A stretch of 20,458 nucleotides of DNA from DASRPD01 sp035646535. Its GTDB lineage: Bacteria; Actinomycetota; Acidimicrobiia; IMCC26256; JANYLB01. A model generated the notes under the pieces. That model was not told where the DNA came from, searched no databases, and worked only from the letters and a program-made list of their open reading frames with translations. This document shows positions 1 to 7,209 of the stretch, one piece after another; position 1 is the stretch's first letter; each line of letters opens with the position of its first letter. The position numbers and the translations under genes are program-made. Location: NCBI GenBank assembly GCA_035646535.1, contig DASRPD010000006.1:1-20458 (forward strand). Direction: 5' to 3'.

Positions 1-81
1 GCCTTCGGCTGGGAGTGGTTCATTCGCCGGGGCGACCGCCCGCCCGGCACCGAGACATCACTCTTCGACGGCCTCGCCTGA
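1..81 (+). CDS. 3' end of an unidentified protein gene (partial)
   Basis: The first 26 codons of the window read openly in frame 1 and stop at TGA (79-81). The visible tail starts AFGWEWFIRRGDRPPG and ends SLFDGLA. I do not recognise the family from so short a piece. The gene converges on the WS/DGAT acyltransferase gene on the minus strand, and the two coding regions share 24 nt (58-81), so no terminator fits between the two stop codons. The acyltransferase C-terminus is well supported and its stop lies inside this frame. The alternative is that this frame is fortuitous, but its residue composition, rich in aromatic and charged residues and not in arginine/alanine/proline, looks like a real protein. 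Confidence 0.5.
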   Translation, partial: AFGWEWFIRRGDRPPGTETSLFDGLA

Positions 82-1572
82 TCCGGCCGGAGTGCCCGTT
101 CTGCCGGTAGTAGCTGTCACCGGGGGCTCCACCGGGTGCTCGCGGGCTCGCTCGACCAGCTCGACCAACGCGGGCGGGAAGGCGTCGGCGAGGTGCCACA
201 GCTCCGAGACCGTCTCGCGACAGGCCATGAGGCCCACGTGGATGGTGTCGAGGTAGCTGATCACGGTGACGTTGAGACCGGCGCCGTCGAAGATCGGGCC
301 CATGGGGTAGAGCTCGAGGAGCCGCGCCGTGCCGAAGTAGAGCGGGAAGTCAGGGCCGGGAACGTTCGACACCACGACGTTCAGGATCGGGCGGACGCGT
401 TCGGCCAACCGCAGCTGGCCGAACAGGCGGGCTCCGCCCCACAGCAACGACGGGGCAACGACCTCGGCGAGCTCGGCGAGGGTGTCGCCACCGATGTCGG
501 AGTGCACGAGCTTGGCGTCGGTCATGGCGTCACGCGCCGCGAACAATCGCTCGACGGGGTCGTCCAGCTCCGTCGCCAGCTGGGTGAACATGGCCGAGAC
601 ACGATTCCCCATGTCGCCGTGCTCGTCGGCCGATCGGACCGACGTCGGCACGACCGCGACGAGCGGCGTGTCGGGCAGGGCATCCAGATGATCGAGGTAG
701 CGACGCATCGCGCCGGCGACGACGGCCAGGACGACATCGTTGACGGTCACCCCGAAGGCGTCACGCACGGCCTGTACGTCCGCCAGTGGAGCCTCGGCGT
801 AGGCGACCTGGCGGTGCGCGGTGATCATCGCGTTGAACGGAAGGCGCGGCGCGGCGAAGGGCGCCCCGGTCTGTATGTCCTCGTGCCGTAGCCGACTGAT
901 GACCCGCATGGCGGATCCCGTGACGCCGCGAACCGCCTTGAGCACCTTCGCGGGCTGACGCGCGATCGAGATCACCGAGCCCAGCACCATCTCGATCTCG
1001 GAGGGCACGCGCTCGCCATCCCACTCGCGAACCCCTGTGTGAGCATCACCATCGTCGTCGGCAGCGGCACCGATGTCGCGGGCCGGGACCGTACGGGGCT
1101 CGATATCGACGAGCTGCGCGAGGACGTCGACCCCGGAGGCACCGTCGATGGCCGAGTGGTGCACCTTGGCGATGATCGCAGTCCGCCCGTGCTCCAGGCC
1201 CTCGGCGACCCACATCTCCCACAGCGGGCGCGCCCGGTCGAGCTGGCGCGACGCGATCTCCCCCATCACCTCGGCGAGGTCACGGCGTCCCCCCGGTGAG
1301 GGGACCGCCACCCGCCGGACGTGGTAGGCGAGGTCGAAGCCGGGGTCCTCCACCCAGAGCGGATGGTGGAGCGAGAAGGGCACAGTCACCAGGCGACGTC
1401 GGAACGGGGGAAGGCGCTCGATCCGGTCGGCAACCAGGGCTCGGAGCGTGTCCACGGTGAAGCCGCCTTCGGCCTCGCCGGGGTCGAGGACTGCGGCGGC
1501 CATGACGTGCATGTGGTTGGTCGCCGTCTCCATCTGCAGGAACGCTGCGTCGAGTCCGGTGAGCCGCTGCAA
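58..1572 (-). CDS. WS/DGAT family wax ester synthase / diacylglycerol O-acyltransferase
   Basis: Bifunctional acyltransferases of this family move an acyl group from acyl-CoA to diacylglycerol or a fatty alcohol, making storage triacylglycerol or wax ester at the membrane surface. The N-terminal family motif (LTGLDAAFLQMET...HMHV) is present. The catalytic HHxxxDG motif is HHSAIDG at residues 138-144. The C-terminal half carries the typical SNVPGP motif and a glycine-rich NVTVISY block. The open frame continues far upstream only as the shadow of the divergent esterase. The ATG inside QMETAT would cut the conserved N-terminus, so I chose the TTG at 1572 (504 aa), 58 nt from the divergent esterase start. 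A CATACT -10-like box lies 7 nt before it. The esterase neighbour recalls the mycobacterial lipM/lipO/lipQ-DGAT pairs. Family is firm; acceptor substrate and exact start are not. Confidence 0.9.
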   Translation of the reverse strand: MQRLTGLDAAFLQMETATNHMHVMAAAVLDPGEAEGGFTVDTLRALVADRIERLPPFRRRLVTVPFSLHHPLWVEDPGFDLAYHVRRVAVPSPGGRRDLAEVMGEIASRQLDRARPLWEMWVAEGLEHGRTAIIAKVHHSAIDGASGVDVLAQLVDIEPRTVPARDIGAAADDDGDAHTGVREWDGERVPSEIEMVLGSVISIARQPAKVLKAVRGVTGSAMRVISRLRHEDIQTGAPFAAPRLPFNAMITAHRQVAYAEAPLADVQAVRDAFGVTVNDVVLAVVAGAMRRYLDHLDALPDTPLVAVVPTSVRSADEHGDMGNRVSAMFTQLATELDDPVERLFAARDAMTDAKLVHSDIGGDTLAELAEVVAPSLLWGGARLFGQLRLAERVRPILNVVVSNVPGPDFPLYFGTARLLELYPMGPIFDGAGLNVTVISYLDTIHVGLMACRETVSELWHLADAFPPALVELVERAREHPVEPPVTATTGRTGTPAGSGEAVEE

Positions 1573-1579
1573 GAACCGC

Positions 1580-1585
1580 AGTATG
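1580..1585 (-). promoter_or_regulatory. Possible -10 box (CATACT) for the WS/DGAT gene
   Basis: On the minus strand CATACT lies 7 nt upstream of the proposed TTG start, the spacing expected for a leaderless transcript. It matches TATAAT at four of six positions but lacks the first T. There is no convincing -35 element and no Shine-Dalgarno sequence before the TTG. Confidence 0.3.
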
Positions 1586-1617
1586 ACCCGCCGGCCACCG
1601 ATGATGGCCCCGGTCCC

Positions 1618-1623
1618 TAGAAT
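1618..1623 (+). promoter_or_regulatory. -10 box (TAGAAT), probable leaderless promoter of the esterase gene
   Basis: TAGAAT matches the sigma-70 -10 consensus at five of six positions. Six nucleotides separate it from the GTG at 1630, so transcription would be expected to begin at or next to the start codon. No ribosome-binding sequence precedes the gene. No clear -35 hexamer is visible. Confidence 0.6.
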
Positions 1624-1629
1624 CGTGGC

Positions 1630-2976
1630 GTGATGTCCTGGTTGTTCCTCGCGGTCAGCTTGATCGGTCTCTGGTTCACGGCCAACGCCTTGTGGCCGGC
1701 GCGGCGGATTCAGCTCGTCGGGCCGAGCTTCTTCGCCGCGTGGCTCACCGGCGAGCTCGCCGGTTTCCACCTGGCGTGGCAGGTGGTCGCCACCGTCATG
1801 TTCATCGCGCTCGGCGCCCTGAGCGGCGCCGCGGGGTTCGTCGGCCTCGCCGTGACCGCGCTCTCCTGGTTCGGCCTCGTCTGGATCATCGTCGTGGCGT
1901 CTCGGAGCAGCCACACGCTGGAGCGGGCGCTCCGCGACGCGCTCGGTGCCGACTACCGCGACCGCATCGCCCCGGGTCGGCTCGCCCACCTCGGACCCAA
2001 GGGGCCGTGGCGCAAGCTCTTCTTCCCGTTCTGGCTCCGTGAACCGGGGGTCGAGCGGATCCGCAACCTTCGCTACGCCGAGGGTGCGCGCGAGCGTCAT
2101 CTTCTCGACGTGTACCGACCGCGAGCCGGAGCCGACCGGGCACCGGTCCTGCTCCAGATCCACGGGGGCGGCTGGGTGATCGGCGACAAGAGCCAGCAGG
2201 GCCTGCCCCTCATGAACGAGCTGGCCGCCGCCGGTTGGGTCTGCGTAGCGAACAACTACCGCCTCAGCCCCAAGGCGACCTTCCCCGACCACCTCGTGGA
2301 CTGCAAGCGCGCCCTCGCGTGGATCCGCGAGCACATCGCGTACTACGGCGGTGATCCCGACTTCGTCGTCGTGACCGGCGGGTCGGCGGGCGGCCACCTC
2401 GCCGCGTTGATGGGCCTCACCCCCAACGATCCCGAGTATCAACCAGGCTTCGAGTCGGTCGACACCAGCGTCGCCGCGTGCATCCCGTTCTACGGCGTCT
2501 ACGACCTCGTCGACACGTTCCAAGACCCCGACGGCACGCCGACCGACATGCGCCTCGCCACCTGGCTCATGGGCGCGTCGATCGCCGACGACCAGGCCCG
2601 GTTCGAGCGAGCGTCGCCGGTGTATCGCGTGCACGCCGAGGCGCCACCCTTCTTCGTGATCCACGGCGACCACGACAACCTCGTGCCGGTCGACCAGGCG
2701 CGAGCGTTCGTCAAGGCGCTCCGAGATACGTCACGCCACCCGGTTGCCTACGCCGAGATCGCCGGTGGCTCTCACGCGTTCGACGTGTTCCACTCGGTGC
2801 GCGCCGACAACACCGTGAACGCCGCCCACCGCTTCGCCGCGTGGGCCTACGCCGTCTCCTCGGAGACGCCGGCCGCGACCCCGCCCGAAGCGGAGACGCC
2901 CGCCAGGATCGACCCGCCTGCCGGCGTCAACGCCACGATGGGCGGCGTCGACGCAGCCGCGGGCGGCGGTAGCTGA
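1630..2976 (+). CDS. Membrane-anchored alpha/beta-hydrolase esterase (LipM/LipO/LipQ-like, HSL family)
   Basis: A predicted carboxylesterase/lipase of 448 aa. The first ~95 residues hold about three hydrophobic segments, so the enzyme is probably membrane-anchored. The catalytic domain has the hormone-sensitive-lipase oxyanion motif HGGGW at 178-182, the nucleophile elbow GGSAGG with Ser252, and likely triad partners Asp349 (HGDHDNLVP) and His382 (GGSHAF). The last ~40 residues are a low-complexity Ala/Pro/Thr/Gly tail that lies partly over the convergent gene. Start is GTG 1630 or ATG 1633; GTG fits the -10 box spacing. It diverges from the WS/DGAT gene by 57 nt. In Mycobacterium tuberculosis the related lipM, lipO and lipQ also sit beside DGAT-family genes, so a role in acyl-ester metabolism is likely. 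The substrate is unknown. Confidence 0.88.
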   Translation: MMSWLFLAVSLIGLWFTANALWPARRIQLVGPSFFAAWLTGELAGFHLAWQVVATVMFIALGALSGAAGFVGLAVTALSWFGLVWIIVVASRSSHTLERALRDALGADYRDRIAPGRLAHLGPKGPWRKLFFPFWLREPGVERIRNLRYAEGARERHLLDVYRPRAGADRAPVLLQIHGGGWVIGDKSQQGLPLMNELAAAGWVCVANNYRLSPKATFPDHLVDCKRALAWIREHIAYYGGDPDFVVVTGGSAGGHLAALMGLTPNDPEYQPGFESVDTSVAACIPFYGVYDLVDTFQDPDGTPTDMRLATWLMGASIADDQARFERASPVYRVHAEAPPFFVIHGDHDNLVPVDQARAFVKALRDTSRHPVAYAEIAGGSHAFDVFHSVRADNTVNAAHRFAAWAYAVSSETPAATPPEAETPARIDPPAGVNATMGGVDAAAGGGS

Positions 2977-4018
2977 GCGATCGGTCCGACGACCACCTCG
3001 CGTACGGAGCCACCACCAGCCCGGCGAGGGTGAGCAACGATTGGTCGTAGTTCACGCGCCATCCCCGGAAGTCGCGCCACGCCTGCTCTCGGTCACCGAC
3101 GAGAGGAACGCCCGCGGCACCGAGCTCTCGACAGGCATCGTCGAACTCGTCACGGGTGATGCTGATGGGATCGTCCGGGGAGGGGTCCGCGTCACGCTCG
3201 ACATCGAAGAAGTCGGTGATCGCGCCGAGCGCGAGGTACCCCGACCGAATGCACAAACCCGCGTCGGGCGACTGTCGGACATCCACCACCGACAGGTGCA
3301 GCGCGGCCGCGTCGAGCACGGTCCCCGCCGCGGTGACCCACGAACGGCCCGGTTCGGGCGAGCGCAGGAACACGAGCACCGAGAGCGAAGTGTGCGTCTC
3401 CTCGATCTCGTTGAACCAGGTCTGCCACGACTCCCAGAAGGCGTCGAGATCGTCGATCCGCCGAATGCGGAACGAGCGGTCCAGCAGCTCGACCGCCGAC
3501 GGCGGCGAGCCGGCCCGCACGCCCATCTGGGCCACGAGGACCTCGCGCCGTGAGAAGTTCGCGTAGATCGTCGGGAGGTAGGCGATGAGCAACGCGAGGA
3601 TGCCCAGCCCGAACGCGGCCTCGGAGAACGACAGCGCCACGCCGGGCAGATCGCCCGGCTCCAGGAAGCCGAGCGTGAACAGCGACGAGCCGCTCGTGCG
3701 GAACGCGTCCGCCCAGGTATCGATGTCGAGCGCGCGGTACATCAGCATGTATCCGCTGAGGATCAGACCGAGCCAGGCGACCGGCAACACCAGCAGAACC
3801 AACGGCGCATAGAGCGCCATCACTCGATCGCGCGCCTCGTAGGTGTGCATCGGCCGAGTCACGCCGTTGAAGATCTTGCGCACGGACGAGAAGACGGCAC
3901 GCGAGAACGGCACGGACGCGCCGCGCGGCAGCACGAACGTGCGCACGGCCGAGTCCAGCGCGACCAGGACGAGCGCGACGCCTGCGACGAAGAGCGCCAC
4001 TCGGGCAACGATCGGCAC
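2927..4018 (-). CDS. Membrane protein with potassium-channel-like pore segment
   Basis: A 363-aa protein with hydrophobic segments at about 5-23, 67-92 and 130-150. Between the last two is a short re-entrant-like stretch with SGSSLFTLGF (109-118), followed by PGD. This resembles the pore helix and selectivity filter (TVGYGD) of two-TM potassium channels, but the filter is degenerate. Residues ~155-345 form a soluble, presumably cytoplasmic region with no motif I recognise. The C-terminus is a strongly basic tail (RRPRLRRRRP). The start is GTG 4018, with no Shine-Dalgarno; GAAGCT six nt before it is a weak -10 candidate. The 3' end overlaps the convergent esterase by 50 nt. The gene is real from its long coherent coding. 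Channel function is only a suggestion, and an orphan membrane family is the alternative. Confidence 0.75.
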   Translation of the reverse strand: MPIVARVALFVAGVALVLVALDSAVRTFVLPRGASVPFSRAVFSSVRKIFNGVTRPMHTYEARDRVMALYAPLVLLVLPVAWLGLILSGYMLMYRALDIDTWADAFRTSGSSLFTLGFLEPGDLPGVALSFSEAAFGLGILALLIAYLPTIYANFSRREVLVAQMGVRAGSPPSAVELLDRSFRIRRIDDLDAFWESWQTWFNEIEETHTSLSVLVFLRSPEPGRSWVTAAGTVLDAAALHLSVVDVRQSPDAGLCIRSGYLALGAITDFFDVERDADPSPDDPISITRDEFDDACRELGAAGVPLVGDREQAWRDFRGWRVNYDQSLLTLAGLVVAPYARWSSDRSLSYRRPRLRRRRPSWR

Positions 4019-4067
4019 GACAGGAGCTTCGCGCCCGGGCCATGGGCAAACGGCGATCCCGCGCCGG

Positions 4068-4073
4068 TAGTCT
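4068..4073 (+). promoter_or_regulatory. -10 box (TAGTCT), probable near-leaderless promoter
   Basis: TAGTCT fits the actinobacterial TANNNT -10 pattern and ends 9 nt before the GTG start at 4083, so the transcript would have a 5' leader of zero to three nucleotides. No Shine-Dalgarno sequence is present upstream of that GTG. Confidence 0.45.
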
Positions 4074-4082
4074 CGATCCGAC

Positions 4083-4751
4083 GTGACGACCCTCGCCGCA
4101 CTCTGGCATCGCTACGGCCGACCCTGTGTTCCGACGCTCGTGGTCGTGTACGTACCGCTCGGCGTGCTGCTCGTGGCGGTCAAGCTCGTGGCGGTCGATC
4201 AGCACGCGTCGGCACTCGTCGAACCGGGGTGGGATCCGAGCGAGTCGCTCGCGCGCGGGAGCCTGTGGGTGGTCGGCCTGGCCGGCTGGTCGTGGGCAGT
4301 CCGTGCCGCGACGGTCGGCTGGGCGCGCCTGCGACGGAGCGCCCAGGCCCAGGACCAGGCTCGTGCCCGTGCCCGGATGCTCGCCGGCGCCGGTGTGCTC
4401 AGCGCACTCATGTTCGCCGACGATCTCTGGCAGTTGCACAAACCCGTGATTCCCGACGCGACCGGACTGGGTTCGGGAGTGGTCCTCGCCGTCTACGCGG
4501 CCCTCTTCGCGCTGTGGTTGTGGTCCTCGCGCGCCGAGATCGCTCGGACCGATGTCGGGATCCTCACCGTCGCTCTGGGTTTCTTCGCGCTCTGGTTGGC
4601 GGCCAAAGGCGCGCCCGGCATTCCCGGACGGGTGTCGCTCGCGGCGGGAGCCAAGCTCTGTGGGATCGCCGGCTGGGCTGCGTACCTGACCAGGGCCGCA
4701 GCAGGCCCGACCGCTACTCCTCGTCGCGCAAGCGACCCCGATCGCGCTTGA
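4083..4751 (+). CDS. Hypothetical multi-pass membrane protein
   Basis: A 222-aa protein with about six hydrophobic segments (roughly 17-38, 60-80, 99-112, 130-148, 157-174 and 184-205) and short charged loops, including a basic/Gln-Ala stretch at 82-98. No signal peptide or enzymatic motif is evident. A notable feature is FADDLWQLHK (111-120), which puts two adjacent aspartates and a histidine at the end of the third segment and could be a ligand or proton-relay site. I do not recognise the family. The start is GTG 4083, chosen because it is the first in-frame start behind a good -10 box. It diverges from the channel-like gene by 64 nt, and its 3' end overlaps arfB tail-to-tail by 38 nt. Confident as a gene, no function offered. 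Confidence 0.7.
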   Translation: MTTLAALWHRYGRPCVPTLVVVYVPLGVLLVAVKLVAVDQHASALVEPGWDPSESLARGSLWVVGLAGWSWAVRAATVGWARLRRSAQAQDQARARARMLAGAGVLSALMFADDLWQLHKPVIPDATGLGSGVVLAVYAALFALWLWSSRAEIARTDVGILTVALGFFALWLAAKGAPGIPGRVSLAAGAKLCGIAGWAAYLTRAAAGPTATPRRASDPDRA

Positions 4752-5136
4752 TCGCGCCGCGGCGGCGTTTGGTGTCGACCCGGCGCCGACGGGCGGCCCT
4801 GGTGGGGACGCTCGGCCGGCGAGCCCGTTCGACCCGGAGGCCCTCGGCCAGCTTCTCGGCGAGTCGTCGGCGAGCGAGCTCACGATTGCGCGCCTGGGAC
4901 CGAGCCTCTGAGGAGCCGGCGCGCACGACCGGCCCGAGCTGTTCGAGCAGGCGGGTTCGCATCGTCTCGCTCAACACCCGAGAGGCAGCCACGTCGAAGC
5001 GCACCTCGACCCGGCTGCGGGTCACGTTGGCGTGCTGACCGCCCGGGCCGCCCGACGGATCGGCGCGCCAGCGAAGCTCGTCGGCGGGGATCACGAGCTC
5101 GGAGCTGACCTCGAGGCCCTTCTCGGCGCTGCTCAC
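4714..5136 (-). CDS. arfB: Peptidyl-tRNA hydrolase ArfB (ICT1-type ribosome rescue factor)
   Basis: ArfB enters the A site of ribosomes stalled without a stop codon and hydrolyses the peptidyl-tRNA ester. The release-factor catalytic loop is plain: GGPGGQ at residues 29-34, with the GGQ glutamine at 34, followed by N37 and a VEVRFD strand. There is no stop-codon recognition domain. The C-terminus (about 100-140) is the long basic tail (ARRRRVDTKRRRGAIKRDRG) that in this family threads into the empty mRNA channel. From the GTG at 5136 the protein is 140 aa, the size of E. coli ArfB. A second GTG at 5145 would add three residues. The open frame further upstream lacks conserved content. Monocistronic; its end overlaps the convergent membrane-protein gene. 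Confidence 0.9.
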   Translation of the reverse strand: MSSAEKGLEVSSELVIPADELRWRADPSGGPGGQHANVTRSRVEVRFDVAASRVLSETMRTRLLEQLGPVVRAGSSEARSQARNRELARRRLAEKLAEGLRVERARRPSVPTRAARRRRVDTKRRRGAIKRDRGRLRDEE

Positions 5137-5333
5137 GGCATCCACCGGCGAGCGTCTTGCCGCTCGGAGGCGTGAGGAGATCGATGCGGGGGAACGCAAG
5201 AGGCCGGCCGGCGGACCGTCATGTCCCCAACAGATTCCACCCGCGACGTGACACGCGCCGATCCGGCCGCCCCCGAGGGCAGGTCCAGGGCCATCTCCCA
5301 GCTTCGCGCACCCGTGAAAAGGGCCGGCGAATA

Positions 5334-5362
5334 TTGACAAGGCGGCAAAGGGTTCCTACGTT
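5334..5362 (+). promoter_or_regulatory. Sigma-70 promoter of the ABC importer operon
   Basis: A perfect -35 hexamer TTGACA (5334-5339) is followed after exactly 17 nt by TACGTT (5357-5362), which keeps the important TA...T positions of the -10 consensus. Transcription would start near 5369, leaving a leader of about 115 nt before the GTG at 5483. It is the only clear two-element housekeeping promoter in the window, and it drives the longest operon. Confidence 0.65.
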
Positions 5363-5409
5363 GCGTGCCGCACGTCACAACAGGTCTCGACATCTCTACG
5401 TCGCGTCAC

Positions 5410-5459
5410 ATCCGGTGCCGATCGGCCGCCGGATGCCAGCAGGGCCGATCTCGGTCGGC
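5410..5459 (+). promoter_or_regulatory. Cluster of overlapping inverted repeats in the importer leader
   Basis: Several exact inverted repeats overlap here: ATCCGG/CCGGAT (5410-5415 with 5429-5434), the 10-bp palindrome GCCGATCGGC (5417-5426), GATCGGCC/GGCCGATC (5420-5427 with 5443-5450) and GCCGA/TCGGC (5444-5448 with 5455-5459). As RNA the first and third pairings interleave, so they are either mutually exclusive or form a pseudoknot. As DNA, GCCGATC half-sites could be an operator. The cluster ends 23 nt before the start codon. Function is unproven. Confidence 0.4.
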
Positions 5460-5482
5460 GCCCATGATCCCGGGGGGTTGTA

Positions 5483-7138
5483 GTGCGCAACGGCACGCAT
5501 CGAGCGTCCAAGGCATTCGTTTTCGTGGCCATGCTCATGGTCCTCGCGCTCGTCGCAGCCGCGTGCAGCAGCAGCAGCGACAGCAGCGTCGACAAGAAGA
5601 GCTCGGGGGGCTCGGGCGACGAGGGCACGCCGCAATCCGGCGGCACGCTCACCTACGCGCTCGAGGGTGGCACCACCGACTTCTGCATCCCCAGTGCCCA
5701 GCTCGCGATCTCGGGGATCCTCGTCGTCGAGGCGGTCTACGACACCTTGACCCGCCCGACCCAGGACCCGGACGTCTACGCGCCCTACCTGGCCAAGTCG
5801 GTCACCCACAACGACGACTACACCGAGTGGACGATCGAGATCCGTGACGGCATCACGTTCCAGGACGGGACGCCGCTCACCGCGGAGGTGGTCAAGCAGA
5901 ACATCGACGCGTGGCGCGAGGGCATTCTCCTCGGCTTCGTGTACCAGAACATCGCCGACGTCGCGGTGAGCGGCAACTCGGTGGTCGTCACGATGACCAC
6001 GCCGTGGGTGGCGTTCCCCGCGTTTCTCTGGACCACCGGCCGGACCGGCATCGCCGCGGCCGCGCAGCTGGACAGCGAGGACTGCGCCACGGACATGATC
6101 GGCACGGGTCCGTTCTCGGTGGCCTCGTTCGATCCCACCACCGGCAACGTCAAGACGGTCAAGAACCAGAGCTACTGGCGCAAGGGCTTCCCCTACCTCG
6201 ACGGCGTCAACTTCATCGTCCAGGAGGAGTCGAGCCAGCGCTTCAGCGGTCTCGAGGGCGGCCAGTTCGACATGACGATGAGCAGCGGTGGCCAGGACCT
6301 CTCCAAGGCCCAGGACATCTCGGGCGCGGTCAGCCAGCTCGAGCCCGAGGGCCGCCAGGAGATCAGCCAGATGCTGATCAACGTGGCCAGGCCGCCGCTC
6401 GATGATGTGGACGCCCGCCGGGCAGTCGCCATGGCGGTCGACCGTGACGCCCTGAACCTCATCGACCAGAAGGGTCAGGCGCGCTACGCCAACCAGGTCT
6501 TCGACACCGAGATCATGGGCTACGTCGAGGACTCGGGCTTCCCCGACCACGACCCCGAGCAGGCACGCAAGCTGGTCGAGAAGGTGAAGGCCAAGAACGG
6601 CGGCACGTTCGCCTTCACGATCGCCACGACGTTCGACCAGTCGGTCCAGACCCTCTTCCAGGAGGTCAAGCGCCAGCTCGCCGAGTTCGACATCGACGTC
6701 ACGCTGGCGCCGCCGGTCGACCAGGGAACGCTCATCAACCAGGCTGTCGGGGGCAGCGTGGACGCGTTCGGCTGGCGGAACTACCCGGGCCAGGATCCCG
6801 ACACGCTCTACGTCTGGTTCTACGGCGGCTCGATCGTGAACTTCAATCACGTCGATGACCAGATCATGAACGATGCCCTCGACGCTGGACGCCAGGAGCC
6901 CGATCCCGACAAGCGCCGGGAGCAGTACGAGACGTTCAACAAGCGGATGAGCGAGCAGGCCTACAACATGTGGACCTGGTACACGCAGTGGTTCGTCGCC
7001 CACTCAGGCGACGTTCACGGCGTCAGCGGCCCGAACCTGCCGGACCCGGATTCGGCCGACGGCGCGCCCGGCAACAAGAAGCCGGTCGACCTGCTGGCGG
7101 GCTACCACCAGATGCTGGGCCTCTGGACGTCCAACTAG
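5483..7138 (+). CDS. Family-5 ABC transporter substrate-binding lipoprotein (peptide/nickel class)
   Basis: The extracytoplasmic solute receptor of the importer encoded downstream, 551 aa. The N-terminus is a lipoprotein signal: basic start, hydrophobic core (residues 11-27) and lipobox VAAAC with Cys28 as the lipidated residue. A Ser/Gly/Asp-rich flexible linker follows to about residue 50. The mature part begins with GGTLTYAL and has the SBP_bac_5 features DGITFQDGTPLTAEVVKQ and GTGPFSV. Two further cysteines (68 and 201) are well placed for a disulfide in the exported protein. The start is GTG 5483, with a G-run (5472-5477) as a weak ribosome site. First gene of a five-gene operon, 71 nt before the permease gene. 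The ligand is not readable; oligopeptides are the family default. Confidence 0.9.
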   Translation: MRNGTHRASKAFVFVAMLMVLALVAAACSSSSDSSVDKKSSGGSGDEGTPQSGGTLTYALEGGTTDFCIPSAQLAISGILVVEAVYDTLTRPTQDPDVYAPYLAKSVTHNDDYTEWTIEIRDGITFQDGTPLTAEVVKQNIDAWREGILLGFVYQNIADVAVSGNSVVVTMTTPWVAFPAFLWTTGRTGIAAAAQLDSEDCATDMIGTGPFSVASFDPTTGNVKTVKNQSYWRKGFPYLDGVNFIVQEESSQRFSGLEGGQFDMTMSSGGQDLSKAQDISGAVSQLEPEGRQEISQMLINVARPPLDDVDARRAVAMAVDRDALNLIDQKGQARYANQVFDTEIMGYVEDSGFPDHDPEQARKLVEKVKAKNGGTFAFTIATTFDQSVQTLFQEVKRQLAEFDIDVTLAPPVDQGTLINQAVGGSVDAFGWRNYPGQDPDTLYVWFYGGSIVNFNHVDDQIMNDALDAGRQEPDPDKRREQYETFNKRMSEQAYNMWTWYTQWFVAHSGDVHGVSGPNLPDPDSADGAPGNKKPVDLLAGYHQMLGLWTSN

Positions 7139-7194
7139 TTCGCGAGCACGAGGAGTAGCACTCGCACCATCAGGAGACGACGAGCCGGACGAGG

Positions 7195-7199
7195 GGAGG
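7195..7199 (+). promoter_or_regulatory. Shine-Dalgarno (GGAGG) for the first permease gene
   Basis: GGAGG lies 10 nt upstream of ATG 7210 within a purine-rich run. It shows that genes inside this operon use ribosome-binding sites, unlike the monocistronic genes nearby, which appear leaderless. Confidence 0.6.
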
Positions 7200-7209
7200 A
7201 ATTCACGCC

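Larger units (their letters stand above)
5137..5482. other. Non-coding divergent region between arfB and the importer operon
   Basis: About 346 nt between the two divergent starts. The open frames here are arginine/proline-rich shadows with no recognisable protein. The left part (5137-5333) shows nothing I can name. The right part holds a strong sigma-70 promoter and a palindrome-rich leader, listed separately. No known riboswitch class was recognised by eye. Confidence 0.7.

Noticed and set aside
1573..2673. N-terminal 367 residues of the long minus-strand frame in front of the acyltransferase
   Set aside because: This part is antisense to the esterase, is Arg/Glu/Asp/Val-rich low-complexity sequence, and joins the acyltransferase only because high GC removes stop codons.
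3192..4883. 563-codon minus-strand open frame covering the channel-like gene and the small membrane-protein gene
   Set aside because: It is in a different frame from the channel-like protein and is arginine/alanine-rich throughout; both real genes have hydrophobic segments that this frame lacks.
5137..5333. Possible small gene or structured RNA between arfB and the importer promoter
   Set aside because: Both strands give only Arg/Pro-rich readings, and no riboswitch, SRP RNA or tRNA pattern could be recognised.
5396..7003. 535-codon minus-strand open frame opposite the substrate-binding protein gene
   Set aside because: It has no recognisable domain and the biased composition of a shadow; the plus-strand lipoprotein has a lipobox and clear family motifs.
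7142..7165. GCGAG/CTCGC inverted repeat between the lipoprotein and first permease genes as an intra-operon terminator
   Set aside because: Only 5 bp of stem with a 14-nt loop and no T-run; expected by chance in sequence this GC-rich.
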